From Woronichinia naegeliana WA131 (GTDB taxonomy: Bacteria; Cyanobacteriota; Cyanobacteriia; Cyanobacteriales; Microcystaceae), in the NCBI GenBank assembly GCA_025370055.1, contig CP073041.1:7286272-7350271 (forward strand): a stretch of 64,000 nucleotides of DNA, read 5' to 3'. The notes beneath the pieces were generated by a model, which had not been told where the DNA came from, ran no database searches, and worked only from the letters and a program-made list of their open reading frames with translations. Positions 10,006 to 19,212 of the stretch are shown here, in pieces. The position numbers were made by a program, and so were the translations under genes. Within the stretch, counting starts at the first letter, position 1. Each line of letters starts with the position of its first letter.

Positions 10006-11049
10006 TCAAACGTTCATAATCTGAGATTTATCAAAGCGTTGAAATCGTAAGGTGAGCAGAGAATCAAGCTCCTCCTTATATTTTACGTTAGCATCCTCAA
10101 GACATCCTGAAATTGCTGCAGAAAACTGCGTAAAATCTTCATAATATTTTGCGTATAAACACTTCTTCTTCACAAACTTCCACAGTCTTTCAATTAAATT
10201 CAAGTTAGGAGAATAAGGAGGTAAGTACAGTAACTCTATTCCTAATGATTCTGCCAACTCCTGTACAATTCGGCATTTTTGATAACGAGCATTGTCTAAT
10301 ACCAACGTAATCGGTATTAATAGTCCTAATTCTGCTATCTTTTCTAGGAGTTCACAAACCTGAGTTCCCGTAATATAAGAACTGTTCGTTACCATAATTA
10401 CTTCATGGGTAATTGCATTTAATGCTCCTAACACATTAAAACGTTTTCTCCCTGATGGTGACTTAATAAAAATCCTCTTGAAGCACCATATAAAATTTAC
10501 AAATGCTCCCATTACAAAATGAGAGGCATCTACAAAGAAAACTGCCCTTTTTCCTGCTTTTGCCTCTTCTAGCCTTGGTTCTAGCTCTTTTTCTCTATAG
10601 CTATCCTGAGCTTCTACATCTGCTTTTGATGGAATTGTTCCCACCTTTAGACACCTCATTCCTATTGACTTTAAAAATTTTCTGACTTGCGTCGGACTTC
10701 TTTTTATTCCTGTTAATTCTTCTATTCTTTTTACTGCTTCATTTATTGTTGCTGGTGGATTTGACTCAAAATATGCCTCAATTGTCCCTTGATGCTCTGT
10801 TAACTCGCTTTTCGGGCGATTAAATTTTATTTCTTTTAGTTTTTCTATCCCGCCCTCTTGATAATCACGGATATAGCTTGTCACCGTATTTACTGAAACT
10901 CCTGCGAATTGAGCAATTTTTTGATGAGACAATCCCTGACTTTTTAGCCATAAAACTTCCATCTTTAGCTGCACTCTAGGATGCGGGTGATTAAACCGAC
11001 CGTAAGACAACAGTCTTTTGTCTTCTTCTGTAAATTCTAACTTAATCAT
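10006..11049 (-). CDS. IS630-family transposase (intact)
   Basis: 347 residues, a complete IS630/Tc1-type transposase. The N-terminal helix-turn-helix (HQKIAQFAGVSVNTVTSYIRDY) is at about 40-60. The DDE core has AVFFVDASHF (first D), ITLVLDNARYQK (second D) and YSPNLNLIERLWKFVKKK (E). It has no internal stops and a normal length, so it may be functional. It is inserted in an IS3-family element upstream of orfA. It is unlike the other three IS630-type genes in the window, which are of a different subgroup. Confidence 0.9.
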   Translation of the reverse strand: MIKLEFTEEDKRLLSYGRFNHPHPRVQLKMEVLWLKSQGLSHQKIAQFAGVSVNTVTSYIRDYQEGGIEKLKEIKFNRPKSELTEHQGTIEAYFESNPPATINEAVKRIEELTGIKRSPTQVRKFLKSIGMRCLKVGTIPSKADVEAQDSYREKELEPRLEEAKAGKRAVFFVDASHFVMGAFVNFIWCFKRIFIKSPSGRKRFNVLGALNAITHEVIMVTNSSYITGTQVCELLEKIAELGLLIPITLVLDNARYQKCRIVQELAESLGIELLYLPPYSPNLNLIERLWKFVKKKCLYAKYYEDFTQFSAAISGCLEDANVKYKEELDSLLTLRFQRFDKSQIMNV

Positions 11050-11133
11050 TTCTCAGCCTCTTGACTAATTTTTCTATTTTTATTATATTATCTCTTATTT
11101 TTAGAATTCGCAACCTGTGACCGTGTTTAGTAT

Positions 11134-11451
11134 ATGAGCAACAAGAAAAAACAGTATGGAGCCCAGTTCAAAGCCAAAGTCGCCTTAGAAGCAATTCGAG
11201 GAGAGAAAACGGTATCTGAATTAGCCAGTCAATATGAAATTCATCCAACAATGATTAATGGATGGAAACGAAAAGTATTAGACGAAGCTAGTCAAATCTT
11301 TGAAACAGAAAACCAAGGAAAAGAAATCAAAGAAAATGCTGAAACTCAGATAAATGAGCTATATCGGCAAATAGGAAAGCTAAAAGTCGAGCGAGATTTT
11401 TTAGTGGACAGGTCGGTACAATTGGGGCTACCGACCGAAAAACCTTGGTAG
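11134..11451 (+). CDS. IS3-family OrfA
   Basis: 105 residues. A helix-turn-helix of the transposase_8 type (KVALEAIRGEKTVSELASQYEIHPTMINGWKR), then a C-terminal leucine-zipper-like segment (INELYRQIGKLKVERDFL). In IS3 elements this protein is made alone or fused to OrfB by frameshifting. The partner orfB is broken here, so the element is probably immobile. Confidence 0.85.
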   Translation: MSNKKKQYGAQFKAKVALEAIRGEKTVSELASQYEIHPTMINGWKRKVLDEASQIFETENQGKEIKENAETQINELYRQIGKLKVERDFLVDRSVQLGLPTEKPW

Positions 11452-12261
11452 ACCCCAAACATTCTGAATTGTGCATTCAACGTCAATGTGAATAATTAGG
11501 AATAAATCGTTCGAGTTATTATTACGAACCAAAGGAAATTAGTTCCGAAGAATTGACACTATTGAGACTGTTGGATGAACAATATATGAAAACACCATTT
11601 TATGGGAGCAGAAAGATGACAGTATACCTCAACACATTAGGTTATGAGGTAAATCGAAAAAGAGTGATACGATTGATGAATCAAATGGGAATACAAGCAA
11701 TTTACCCCAAGAAAAGAACAACGTTGCGAAACCCTGAGCATCAAATTTATCCTTACTTATTACGAGACTTAAGCATTGAAAAAGCCAATCAAGTTTGGTG
11801 TACCGACATCACCTATTTGCCAATAGGAAAAGGACACTTTTATCTAGTAGCAATTATGGATTGGTTGAGTCGTAAGGTCTTGTCATGGAGGATTAGCAAC
11901 ACTATGGATGTTTATTTTTGTAAGTCAGCATTGGAGGAAGCATTGTCAATTTATGGCAAACCAGACATCTTTAATAGTGATCAAGGAAGCCAATTTACCT
12001 CGAAGTACAGGATGTTTAAAGCAAGAAAAAATCCAAATTAGTATGGACAGAAGGGGACGTTGCTATGACAATATTTTTATTGAAAGATTGTGGCGTTCTC
12101 TAAAATACGAGTTAATTTACATTTATTCTTTTGAGTATAGAAAACACTTGACAGAAGAGGTAAAAAAATGGTTTAATTTCTATAACAAAGAGCGATTCCA
12201 TCAAGCTTTAGAATATCAGATGCCAGACCAAGTCTACTGGACAAGTTTGAATTTGGCTTGA
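11452..12261 (+). pseudogene. IS3-family OrfB integrase, nonsense and frameshift
   Basis: The integrase core is recognisable: FYGSRKMTVYLNTLGYEVNRKRV, VWCTDITYLP (D), IFNSDQGSQFTS (D) and IFIERLWRSLKYE (E). An in-frame TAA at about 11501 falls where related proteins read QCE-LGINRSSYYYEP. A second defect near 12000 shifts the frame between SDQGSQFTS and TGCLKQEKIQISMD. IS150/IS3-type by pattern. Confidence 0.85.
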
Positions 12262-12343
12262 GAGGACATTTTTAGTTAGGGAGTCCGTTAACTTCAGAGC
12301 TTTACTCCCCGCTATTTTTGTTCAGTCTATTGGGGCCACCTCA

Positions 12344-12858
12344 ATAGTCTGAACCTCAACTTGACTGAGTTGATGATAAGTCAAGGTTTTTGGCCAGAGT
12401 TGAGCCTCAGTAAGAGCATCGGCCTCACAAGCAAAATTCTGTCCACAAAGTTTCTGCCATTCTTTTTTGACAACTTTATCGGCTTTCTCAATTTTTTGAC
12501 TTATAGCTTTATTATCGGACTGGAGACGTTGAGCACTTTCGACCACAAGCCATCGTTGCTGTTCACCCCCATATTCCGAAGCCCTCACTTGCCAACGATA
12601 ACCGTCCTGTTCACCCTGCTGCCATTGGTCTTCTGATATATTTGCCAAAGTCTCAGTGGCTTCTTTCAGAGGGACACGACTTAACCATTGAATTGACCTC
12701 GCCATGCCCACATTTTCCGCCGTATAAAAAGCTCCATCCATCACCGATAAACCTTCCATATTCAACGTTTCTTGACAGTCTTTGATTATCTGGGGAAACA
12801 CCTTTTTATCCGATTCATTGCCATCTCCTAATTGCATAAAGAGAGGGACACCACCATC
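12344..12858 (-). pseudogene. IS1634-family transposase, middle fragment
   Basis: Reads DGGVPLFMQLGDGNESDKKV, SVMDGAFYTAENV, WLSRVPLKEA and ends YHQLSQVEVQTI at the IS3 right end. It continues from the N-terminal piece at 14317-14840: GDGG there joins GVPLFMQ here when the IS4-family element at 12859-14307 and one copy of its 9-bp duplication ACCACCATC are removed. Confidence 0.82.
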
Positions 12859-14307
12859 CATCCGTGTCAACTTAAAGGAATGGGTTCCCAAATTTGTTGA
12901 TTGAGAGCGGCCTTTTCTCGATGTCGCTTTCTCTCAGCTTTGACCAAACCAAATAACTTAGCACGTTCAGCCAGATAGGTTACTGTATCAGGCTTTTCTC
13001 CTCTAGCAATAGCCTTCGCTACATAGTATAGACTCCGAAACACCATCTCTACTGAGATTTTTTCTTTCGGTTGATTTAGAGCAATCGCCACTTCCCCTAC
13101 CAATTGATTTAAGACCGTATAGAAAATCAAAGTGCAAATAATCTGGATTTGGACACCATTCTTATTCCCTACCCATAAATAGGCTAGTCCTAAAAGTCTT
13201 TTCGTTAATAAAAAGGCTTCTTCGATTGTCCATCGTCTTCGATATAAATCACAGACCTCTTCGGCGGACAGTTGTTCGGGAGACAACACATTTGTTAAAT
13301 ACTGATACCAGATTGTTCCCCATAATACTGAGACTAATCTCACCGGATGCTTGCAAGGATTAGAACGGTAATTTCCCATAATGATAATCTCATCTCTGTA
13401 ATGACTACCTTGAGACAATACTTGTTTGGTTTTGTAAGATGTACCCGCTCTAAATCTGGTTAGAAAAAACTTTTTAGCTTCTGTTAACAAATCAAACCAC
13501 ACAAAGCTAAAAAATCCCATATCTACGAGAATTAAACCATTTTCTGGTAATTTAGCTGCCAATTCTTCACACCATATTTTATCATTTGATTTATCATTTT
13601 CTGTGTACCATAAAGTAACGGGTCTTTGGGTAAAGGCTTCCACTACCATCATTATTTTACCCCCCAATTTACTCTTTTCTTCTTTACTTATTTTCATATT
13701 TTTCCTTATCTGCTCTAGCGTTGAGCCATCTGCTATCCACACTGCACTAAACTTTTCTCTTATTTTTTCCCATTTTTCTCCTACTTGGAGCTTCTTCCCT
13801 TTTTCGGCTGCTTTTTCTAACACTTCTTTTAGTAATATTGCAAATATTTCGGCTGGCACATTCATCATTCTTTTTGATACTGCCTGTTTGCTTACTTTTA
13901 ATGATGCTACCCATAGCAATCCCTCTTCCTCTAACAGTCTTACCGCTTCACTTATACCCGCTATTTGACGATACACTATACTTAACACTAATGCCACCAT
14001 TACTGGTAAATTTAGCACCCTATCTCTCATCATTTTCTCATGAGTTCCCTGTAAATATTTTAATGGTGTAAACATTGTGGGTTCTAGTAATTCAAACAAC
14101 TCTTTTGTTATTTCAGGGATTTCTACCCCTGGCTGATTTGTCTTACGACGTAAGTCTGGGTTTCCTTTTCTCCGAGGATGTTGTCTTGCCATTTGTTTTT
14201 TGCTCACTTTTTTATATACTAACCTTTTTTTCAGCCTACTCTTACTTCCGCCTGCTTTTAGGCTAATCTTTTGTGAGTAGGCATTTTGGCTTAAGTTGAC
14301 ACCAATG
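12859..14307 (-). mobile_element. IS4-family element, 1449 bp, complete
   Basis: Ends CATCCGTGTCAACTTAA at 12859 and TTAAGTTGACACCAATG ending at 14307 are imperfect inverted repeats. A 9-bp duplication ACCACCATC lies at 12850-12858 and 14308-14316. The target is the IS1634-type transposase gene. One intact transposase gene lies inside. Confidence 0.88.
12867..14192 (-). CDS. IS4-family transposase
   Basis: An IS4-type DDE transposase of about 441 residues: AVWIADGSTLEQI (first D), LILVDMGFFSFVWFD (second D) and the Y-R-E-K signature YRRRWTIEEAFLLTKRLLG. The open frame extends upstream to 14321, but that lies outside the element (end at 14307), so I place the start at the ATG at 14192 (MARQHPRRKG). 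No internal defect is seen. Confidence 0.85.
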   Translation of the reverse strand: MARQHPRRKGNPDLRRKTNQPGVEIPEITKELFELLEPTMFTPLKYLQGTHEKMMRDRVLNLPVMVALVLSIVYRQIAGISEAVRLLEEEGLLWVASLKVSKQAVSKRMMNVPAEIFAILLKEVLEKAAEKGKKLQVGEKWEKIREKFSAVWIADGSTLEQIRKNMKISKEEKSKLGGKIMMVVEAFTQRPVTLWYTENDKSNDKIWCEELAAKLPENGLILVDMGFFSFVWFDLLTEAKKFFLTRFRAGTSYKTKQVLSQGSHYRDEIIIMGNYRSNPCKHPVRLVSVLWGTIWYQYLTNVLSPEQLSAEEVCDLYRRRWTIEEAFLLTKRLLGLAYLWVGNKNGVQIQIICTLIFYTVLNQLVGEVAIALNQPKEKISVEMVFRSLYYVAKAIARGEKPDTVTYLAERAKLFGLVKAERKRHREKAALNQQIWEPIPLS

Positions 14308-14316
14308 ACCACCATC

Positions 14317-14840
14317 TCCACTACATATCATATTTAACATAAACTGTTTTAGGTCTGGTCGTTTATCTCTGGAATAACCAAATTTTATTTTTATGGCTTT
14401 TGTCTGCTCGTCTTCCTCATCTTCTATCCTTTCCTTATACTTCCCTTGTACAGACATTGAGGTTGAGTCTAAATGCTTTGACTTTTGTTCTATTCCAAAG
14501 ATTGCTGCCGCTTTTAGGACTATTTTCGTGAACCGGTTTTTTACCCCCACTCCAAATACCTTATCCAATGACCTTCCTAGCTTGTCATCATTTAAATCTT
14601 CTGCTTTTATTCCTTCTCCTAATAGGTGTTCTAATGCTTTTCCTTTAAAAAACTCACTCAACAAATATAACGGAGCATTGATACATCCTAAGCAGTTTAA
14701 TATCATTGCTTTTACTATTGTACCTACACTGAGCTTTTCTTGAGGATGAGTTCCCACTTCCTCATCGATAATTTCTACTAAACCCATTTCATCTATAATT
14801 CCCGCTACGATTCCTAAGTGGTCGAGGTCTTTAATATTTA
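14317..14840 (-). pseudogene. IS1634-family transposase, N-terminal fragment
   Basis: Reads LDHLGIVAGIIDEMGLVEIIDEEVG, PLYLLSEFFKGKALEHLLG, STSMSVQGKY and FGYSRDKRPDLKQFMLNMICSGDGG, the N-terminal half of an IS1634-type transposase. The first codons (MNNLNIKD) lie at 17828-17819, on the far side of the IS5-like element at 14841-17812, whose 6-bp duplication is TATTTA. The pieces at 12344-12858 and 9601-9941 continue the same gene. Confidence 0.82.
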
Positions 14841-15046
14841 GGGCTTGCTGAAAAAGTCAAAAAACGAAAGAAATGTGGGTTAGGGAAGTATGGACTGAAA
14901 AAGCATAGATAACTTATCCTTATGGAAACAAATCAAAATACAGATTTTGTTTAATCTATTGTTCCTTTCTGTCTAAAAAGGTCAACACAAATCACTCCTC
15001 ACAAAAGAGAGGAAAATTAACACCATTTTTCACAAGAAAAACGACT

Positions 15047-16079
15047 CTACAACTTTTTACTTTTTGTCTTCTGAAGTAGAGTAGAAAGATTCATTACCAA
15101 AAAGTTCATCGCAATTACCGTTTCCGAGGTCTCAGGTAGTTTGGCCATCACTCGACCAAGACTAAATTTCCTCTTTCCCTGTCCGAATTTACCCTCAATG
15201 GCATTACGCACTCTTTCATCTGAGCGTGCCTCTTTCTTTTTTTCTTTGCTCACCTCTTTCGGCGGTCTTCCCAATCGGGGACCACTCATTCTTATATCCC
15301 TTTCTTTACAATAAGCTCGATTCGCTTTTGTTCGATAGATTTTATCCACATGAACCGATTCCGGATAACATCCTGTTTCCCTTTTATATTCTTCTATTCG
15401 CGCTTGTAAATCTCCCGATTCGTTGTAATTATCCCAACTTAATTTGTCTAAGAAGACAAAGCCATTCACATTACTTGCCGATATTTTAGCTCCAAACTCT
15501 ACTGCTTTTCCCGCTTTTCCACGCACTATTGGACGCACGTGAGGTTGGCTTACACTCACAATTCTGTTTTCTACTTTATTTGTCTTTTTTTCATACATTT
15601 CTAACTGTTGCTCATACACTTTTCCTATCGTTACAAGCTCTTCTTGCTCTTTTTTCGTTAGTTTTTCTAACTTTGCTCCCTCTTCTATCATTTTTTCTAT
15701 ATGAGACAAGTTTCTTTTTATATATCCTAGTTGTTTTTTTGTTCCTTTTCTTCTTTCTTTTTTTGACACACGACGTTTTTTTGCTATGGCTAAGTACTCT
15801 TTTCTTGCCACTTCCCTATAAGTCCTCGGCTTTTCTTTCCTTTTCTCTTTTATTTCTTCATACAGCTTATCTATTATTTTTTCTGTTTTTTCTCTGGCAT
15901 CATTCAATATTCCTATATCCGTTGGATATTTTATATCTGCTGGTGTACAAGTCGCATCTAACAATAACTTTCCTTCATTTTCTTTTTTTTCTGACGCTAC
16001 ACCCGTCGCTTTTTTTTCTATTTCTTTATTAATTTTATTTATTAATTCCATTCCTATTTTTTTACGAAAATGAACCATC
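15047..16079 (-). pseudogene. IS5/IS1182-like transposase copy 3, C-terminal part
   Basis: Residues from about HFRKKIGMELINKINKEIEKK to the stop, near-identical to copy 1, including all three catalytic regions. It is separated from its N-terminal part (17356-17689) by the IS1/IS1595-like element copy B, which inserted at GAACCATC (codons for MVHF). Excision with one copy of the repeat would restore a full frame. Confidence 0.88.
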
Positions 16080-17355
16080 GGCACTGGTATCGTCTAGCTA
16101 GAAGCTATAAACGTTGCAATACAAGAGGTTCAACAAATCAGGCGAATTTGGAGTAAGTCCTCCCAAGTTAACCCTTTTTGAATTATACCGAGAGCTACCG
16201 CAGGAACTTTTTTCGTCGTAAAATGGCTGCGAACAAAGTTATGAACCATCCAGAAAATATCTAGCACTCGCTGTAATCCCACAACAGATTTAGCATAAGT
16301 ATTTGTTCGACGACGAAAGGCGGCTAAATAGCGTCGTAGAGAACTATTAAATGCCTCAACGTGGTTGGCATGAACATCCTTGTCTTCTGGTTTTTCTGTT
16401 GTCTCAGGATGTTCAGTTTTCGGAGTTTCTACTTTCTCTAGTTTACCCTCAGAATCTCGACGTTTACTACTCTTATTTTTTAATCTTACCACCATACCCT
16501 TCGGTAATACTTTGGTGGGACGACCTCGCTTCCCAGTCCTTAATACTTCGTGACAAATATTAAATAGCAGTTGACTATATCGCTTTTCTCCATCTGTAAA
16601 TAACTGGAGAGATTCTGCACTCCTTTCAAATAATTCCGCTACCGTCATCATTGCTTCTAGAAATAATTTCTGCTCTTTTTTACCACATTTTAAATGCCAA
16701 ATAAAGCGGCTAGCCCTGTCCATGAGCACGATTGTCCACCCCTCAGAGGCACTTGCTTCTTTATTTTTTCCAACTTTTGTGTATAGTTCATCCCCTTCTA
16801 TTACTAATTTAACAAATTCATTCACTAAGGCGTATAAAAATAATGTCTCTTGTAATCCTGATAATTTCTTTTCCCAATTCAATATTGTTGTTTTTGCGTA
16901 GCCGAATACTCGGGCTGCTGCATTTAATCCTATTCCTTCCATTCTGGCTTTTAATACTTTTACAATTTCACTTAATGGGGTTTCTAAGCCAGCGATTACG
17001 CTACCATAAGTCTCAGCAAAACAAGAACCACATTCTTGACAGATGAACATTTTACGTTCCCCGTTACCTTTCGTTTGGTAATGAGAATGTATTTTTACTT
17101 TTTCACTATAGCAATGAGGGCAGTTTTTCTGAAATAAGGCTTCCTCTTTCTCTTGAGGTAAGCCAATATCACTTAGGAGGTCAATTGAGCTTTTATTCAA
17201 TGTTGACATTGCTTTCCGTTTTCCCTTTCTTTAATATAATGACAATAATAATAGTATAACAAAAACGGGAATATGTCCAGTCGTAAGTTATTTTCTATTT
17301 TCTCAAACTCTTACACCATAACTTTTTCTAGCTTTGATCACACGATACCAGTACC
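16080..17355 (-). mobile_element. IS1/IS1595-like element, copy B (complete, 1276 bp)
   Basis: The left end GGCACTGGTATCGTC at 16080 and the right end ACGATACCAGTACC ending at 17355 are flanked by an 8-bp duplication GAACCATC (16072-16079 and 17356-17363). It is inserted in the IS5-like transposase gene, which dates it as younger than that insertion. Confidence 0.92.
16130..17209 (-). CDS. IS1/IS1595-like transposase, copy B
   Basis: 359 residues, collinear with copy A and differing at a few positions (for example the start MSTLNKSSIDLLSDIGLPQ). The zinc ribbon (CPHCYSEK and CQECGSCF) and the C-terminal HVEAFNSSLRRYLAAFRRRTN region are kept. It is intact and in a complete element, so plausibly active. 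Confidence 0.88.
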   Translation of the reverse strand: MSTLNKSSIDLLSDIGLPQEKEEALFQKNCPHCYSEKVKIHSHYQTKGNGERKMFICQECGSCFAETYGSVIAGLETPLSEIVKVLKARMEGIGLNAAARVFGYAKTTILNWEKKLSGLQETLFLYALVNEFVKLVIEGDELYTKVGKNKEASASEGWTIVLMDRASRFIWHLKCGKKEQKLFLEAMMTVAELFERSAESLQLFTDGEKRYSQLLFNICHEVLRTGKRGRPTKVLPKGMVVRLKNKSSKRRDSEGKLEKVETPKTEHPETTEKPEDKDVHANHVEAFNSSLRRYLAAFRRRTNTYAKSVVGLQRVLDIFWMVHNFVRSHFTTKKVPAVALGIIQKGLTWEDLLQIRLIC

Positions 17356-17689
17356 GAACCATCATTGACGCATTAAATGCTTCTTTGCTACTATAGCTTT
17401 CCATTCCTATAAAGTACTGTAAATAAGGGTTCTCTTTTATTTGTTCTACTGTTTCTCTGTCACTTTTTCCTGAAATTTCTTTGATAATTAATGCTCCTAA
17501 TGCCATTCTAAATGATTTGGCTGGGGCTCCTTTTTTTTCTGTGAAGTTTTTTGCATATTCTTCCTCATATTCTTCCCAAAGAATCATTTTTGACATTTCT
17601 ATCCAACGATTTTCTTCGTCTAACTGCCCGCCGAACAGATTTTTCAAGTTTTCTGGTGTTTCAATTGAGTACTGTTGCTTTCGGTACAT
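17356..17689 (-). pseudogene. IS5/IS1182-like transposase copy 3, N-terminal part
   Basis: Begins MYRKQQYSIETPENLKNLF at 17689 as in copy 1 and runs to NASMMVH, where the IS1/IS1595-like copy B interrupts it. The remainder is at 15047-16079. Confidence 0.87.
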
Positions 17690-17818
17690 CTGCTTTCTCT
17701 CTTCTTAATGCAATGGTTTTGAGGCATTCTACCCTATTTTCGTGCATTCTAGCGGTTCTTAATTCGCCTACTATTTTTCTCCGTAAAGGTTTCAGCTTTT
17801 TTCAGCAAGCCCTATTTA

Positions 17819-17979
17819 GGTTATTCATTTTTACTGTTGATTCTATCTAAGACAAGACTCCATTTTAGAACTTTATTGACATTTTTTATCCTTGCCCGAA
17901 ATCAATGCACAAGTACCGATACTAGCTCGCGTGAACTAGTGCTCCTCTTCGACAACCTGCGGAATGTGGGTTTGAGAGT
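17819..17979. other. IS1634 5' end and unassigned sequence
   Basis: 17819-17828 holds the first codons of the shredded IS1634-type gene (ATG at 17828 reading left). Its outer end must lie to the right but I could not place a terminal repeat. No gene is visible. 17953-17970 contains ACCTGCGGAATGTGGG, also found inside the IS1634 remnant near 9550, so some of this may be further IS1634 debris. Confidence 0.4.
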
Positions 17980-18106
17980 CAGGGCGAACGCATCTTATTT
18001 TTGAAAGGTAGGCTGGATAAGGGTTTCCGAGATCATGATTGATTTTTTATGAAACGCTGAAAATCTTATCAGATAAGGAGTCTAGAATTTAGATGCGTTT
18101 GCCCTG
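17980..18106. repeat. Miniature element with ISAs1-type ends (127 bp)
   Basis: CAGGGCGAACGCATCT at 17980 and AGATGCGTTTGCCCTG ending at 18106 are inverted repeats (one mismatch). The flanks GTTTGAGAGT (17970-17979) and ATTTGAGAGT (18107-18116) form a 10-bp duplication with one mismatch. The same AGATGCGTTTGCCCTG end closes the ISAs1-type transposase remnant at 49233-49514. No coding content. It sits just after the cdsA stop. Confidence 0.8.
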
Positions 18107-18124
18107 ATTTGAGAGTGATAAAAT

Positions 18125-19012
18125 TTAGGATAAAAACGGCAATAAAAAGATCACAAAGTAGTAAACCAATGGGGCGGTAAATACGTAGCTGTCAGTTCGA
18201 TCCAGAATACCGCCATGGCCTGGAATCAATTCTCCTGAATCCTTTACCCCCGCATCGCGCTTCATCATCGATTCGGTTAAGTCCCCTAGCAAGCTCACGA
18301 TGCCAATCAACATTCCCAGTAAGGCTCCAGTAATTTCCCAATAGGGCCAGTTAAGATACCAGGCTCCCAGTTCCGCGACGAGAATGCTGCCTAGTACTCC
18401 CCAAAGGGCTCCTTCTACGGTTTTTTTGGGACTAATATCGGATAATCGAGTGCGTCCTAACCATTTGCCCATGCAATAACCTCCTATATCGGCTGCCCAA
18501 ATACAACTAAAGGCCAGAAATGTCACCATTAAACCAGAGGGAAAAAGTTCGGGATGAGTCCAGGATTCTGGCCAGTAGCCCATGAGCGGTAGATTGCTGG
18601 TAATACTATCTAGGTTTTCAGGAAAATTGGGCAATCCTAACCGCAGCCGTACCCAGTAGCTTGGTAAATAGCCCCCATAGAATAAACCCAGCAGAGAAGT
18701 GGAAATATCCGCGATTGTGGCCATTTTCGGCTGAAATAACAGGTAAAAACAAATTAACGTTCCTGTGAGTGGGAAAAAGGCATCGGTAAGTTGAGGCGTG
18801 ACAGTGGCACTAATTAATAACAGTAACGAGAGAACAATCGTTGTTTTGTTTGCGGGTGTAATTCCTTTGGCTCGGACTAATTGAAAATATTCCCGTAGGC
18901 CCAGATAAATGACGAGGGCGATCGCGGCGGCAAAATACCAACCACCCAGAATGAGCATTCCCAAAGCAAGGGAAATAGCAATAATCGTGCTTACAATCCG
19001 AGTCCAAGGCAT
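18125..19012 (-). CDS. cdsA: Phosphatidate cytidylyltransferase
   Basis: 295 residues. Makes CDP-diacylglycerol from CTP and phosphatidic acid at the membrane, the entry to phosphatidylglycerol synthesis. Multiple hydrophobic segments span most of the protein. The C-terminus carries the CDP-diglyceride synthase signature: SMMKRDAGVKDSGELIPGHG followed by GILDRTDSYVF. The length is normal. It is the downstream-most of three co-oriented housekeeping genes (glgP, cbiT, cdsA), with gaps of about 100 and 200 bp, so joint transcription is possible but not shown. A miniature element ends 19 bp past the stop. Confidence 0.95.
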   Translation of the reverse strand: MPWTRIVSTIIAISLALGMLILGGWYFAAAIALVIYLGLREYFQLVRAKGITPANKTTIVLSLLLLISATVTPQLTDAFFPLTGTLICFYLLFQPKMATIADISTSLLGLFYGGYLPSYWVRLRLGLPNFPENLDSITSNLPLMGYWPESWTHPELFPSGLMVTFLAFSCIWAADIGGYCMGKWLGRTRLSDISPKKTVEGALWGVLGSILVAELGAWYLNWPYWEITGALLGMLIGIVSLLGDLTESMMKRDAGVKDSGELIPGHGGILDRTDSYVFTAPLVYYFVIFLLPFLS

Positions 19013-19212
19013 AGCAAGGGAGGGCTGCGTTTGAAAATTAGACTGGGGAAGACCGGCTAAGGTAAAAAAAATGTTAGTTAATCTTAAATGGCCATTAACC
19101 TTTCCTTATTGTATGGTATGTCAAACTTGCCGCTTGCCTTTGGTTCTCCATTTACTAGACTTGTACCAAGGCTGGTTCATCATGTTTTCACGTTAAGTTA
19201 AAAAGGAGTCTT

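Larger units (their letters stand above)
9942..12343 (+). mobile_element. IS3-family element carrying an inserted IS630-family gene
   Basis: The left end TGAGGTGGCCCCCCAAAACT at 9942 and the right end TATTGGGGCCACCTCA ending at 12343 are inverted repeats with the TG...CA termini usual for IS3. orfA/orfB lie at 11134-12261. An IS630-type gene on the opposite strand (10006-11049) sits between the left end and orfA; its exact borders were not resolved. No matching target duplication flanks the whole, consistent with loss of IS1634 sequence at the insertion site. Confidence 0.65.
14841..17812 (-). mobile_element. IS5/IS1182-like element, copy 3, interrupted
   Basis: The same terminal repeats as copy 1 (GGGCTTGCTG at 14841, CAGCAAGCCC ending at 17812). 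A perfect 6-bp duplication TATTTA lies at 14835-14840 and 17813-17818. Removing the IS1/IS1595-like element at 16080-17355 and one 8-bp repeat restores a 1688-bp element, the same length as copy 1. Confidence 0.92.

Noticed and set aside
12867-14321. IS4 transposase start at 14321
   Set aside because: The element ends at 14307, so the first codons would be in the target gene. The ATG at 14192 is the first inside.
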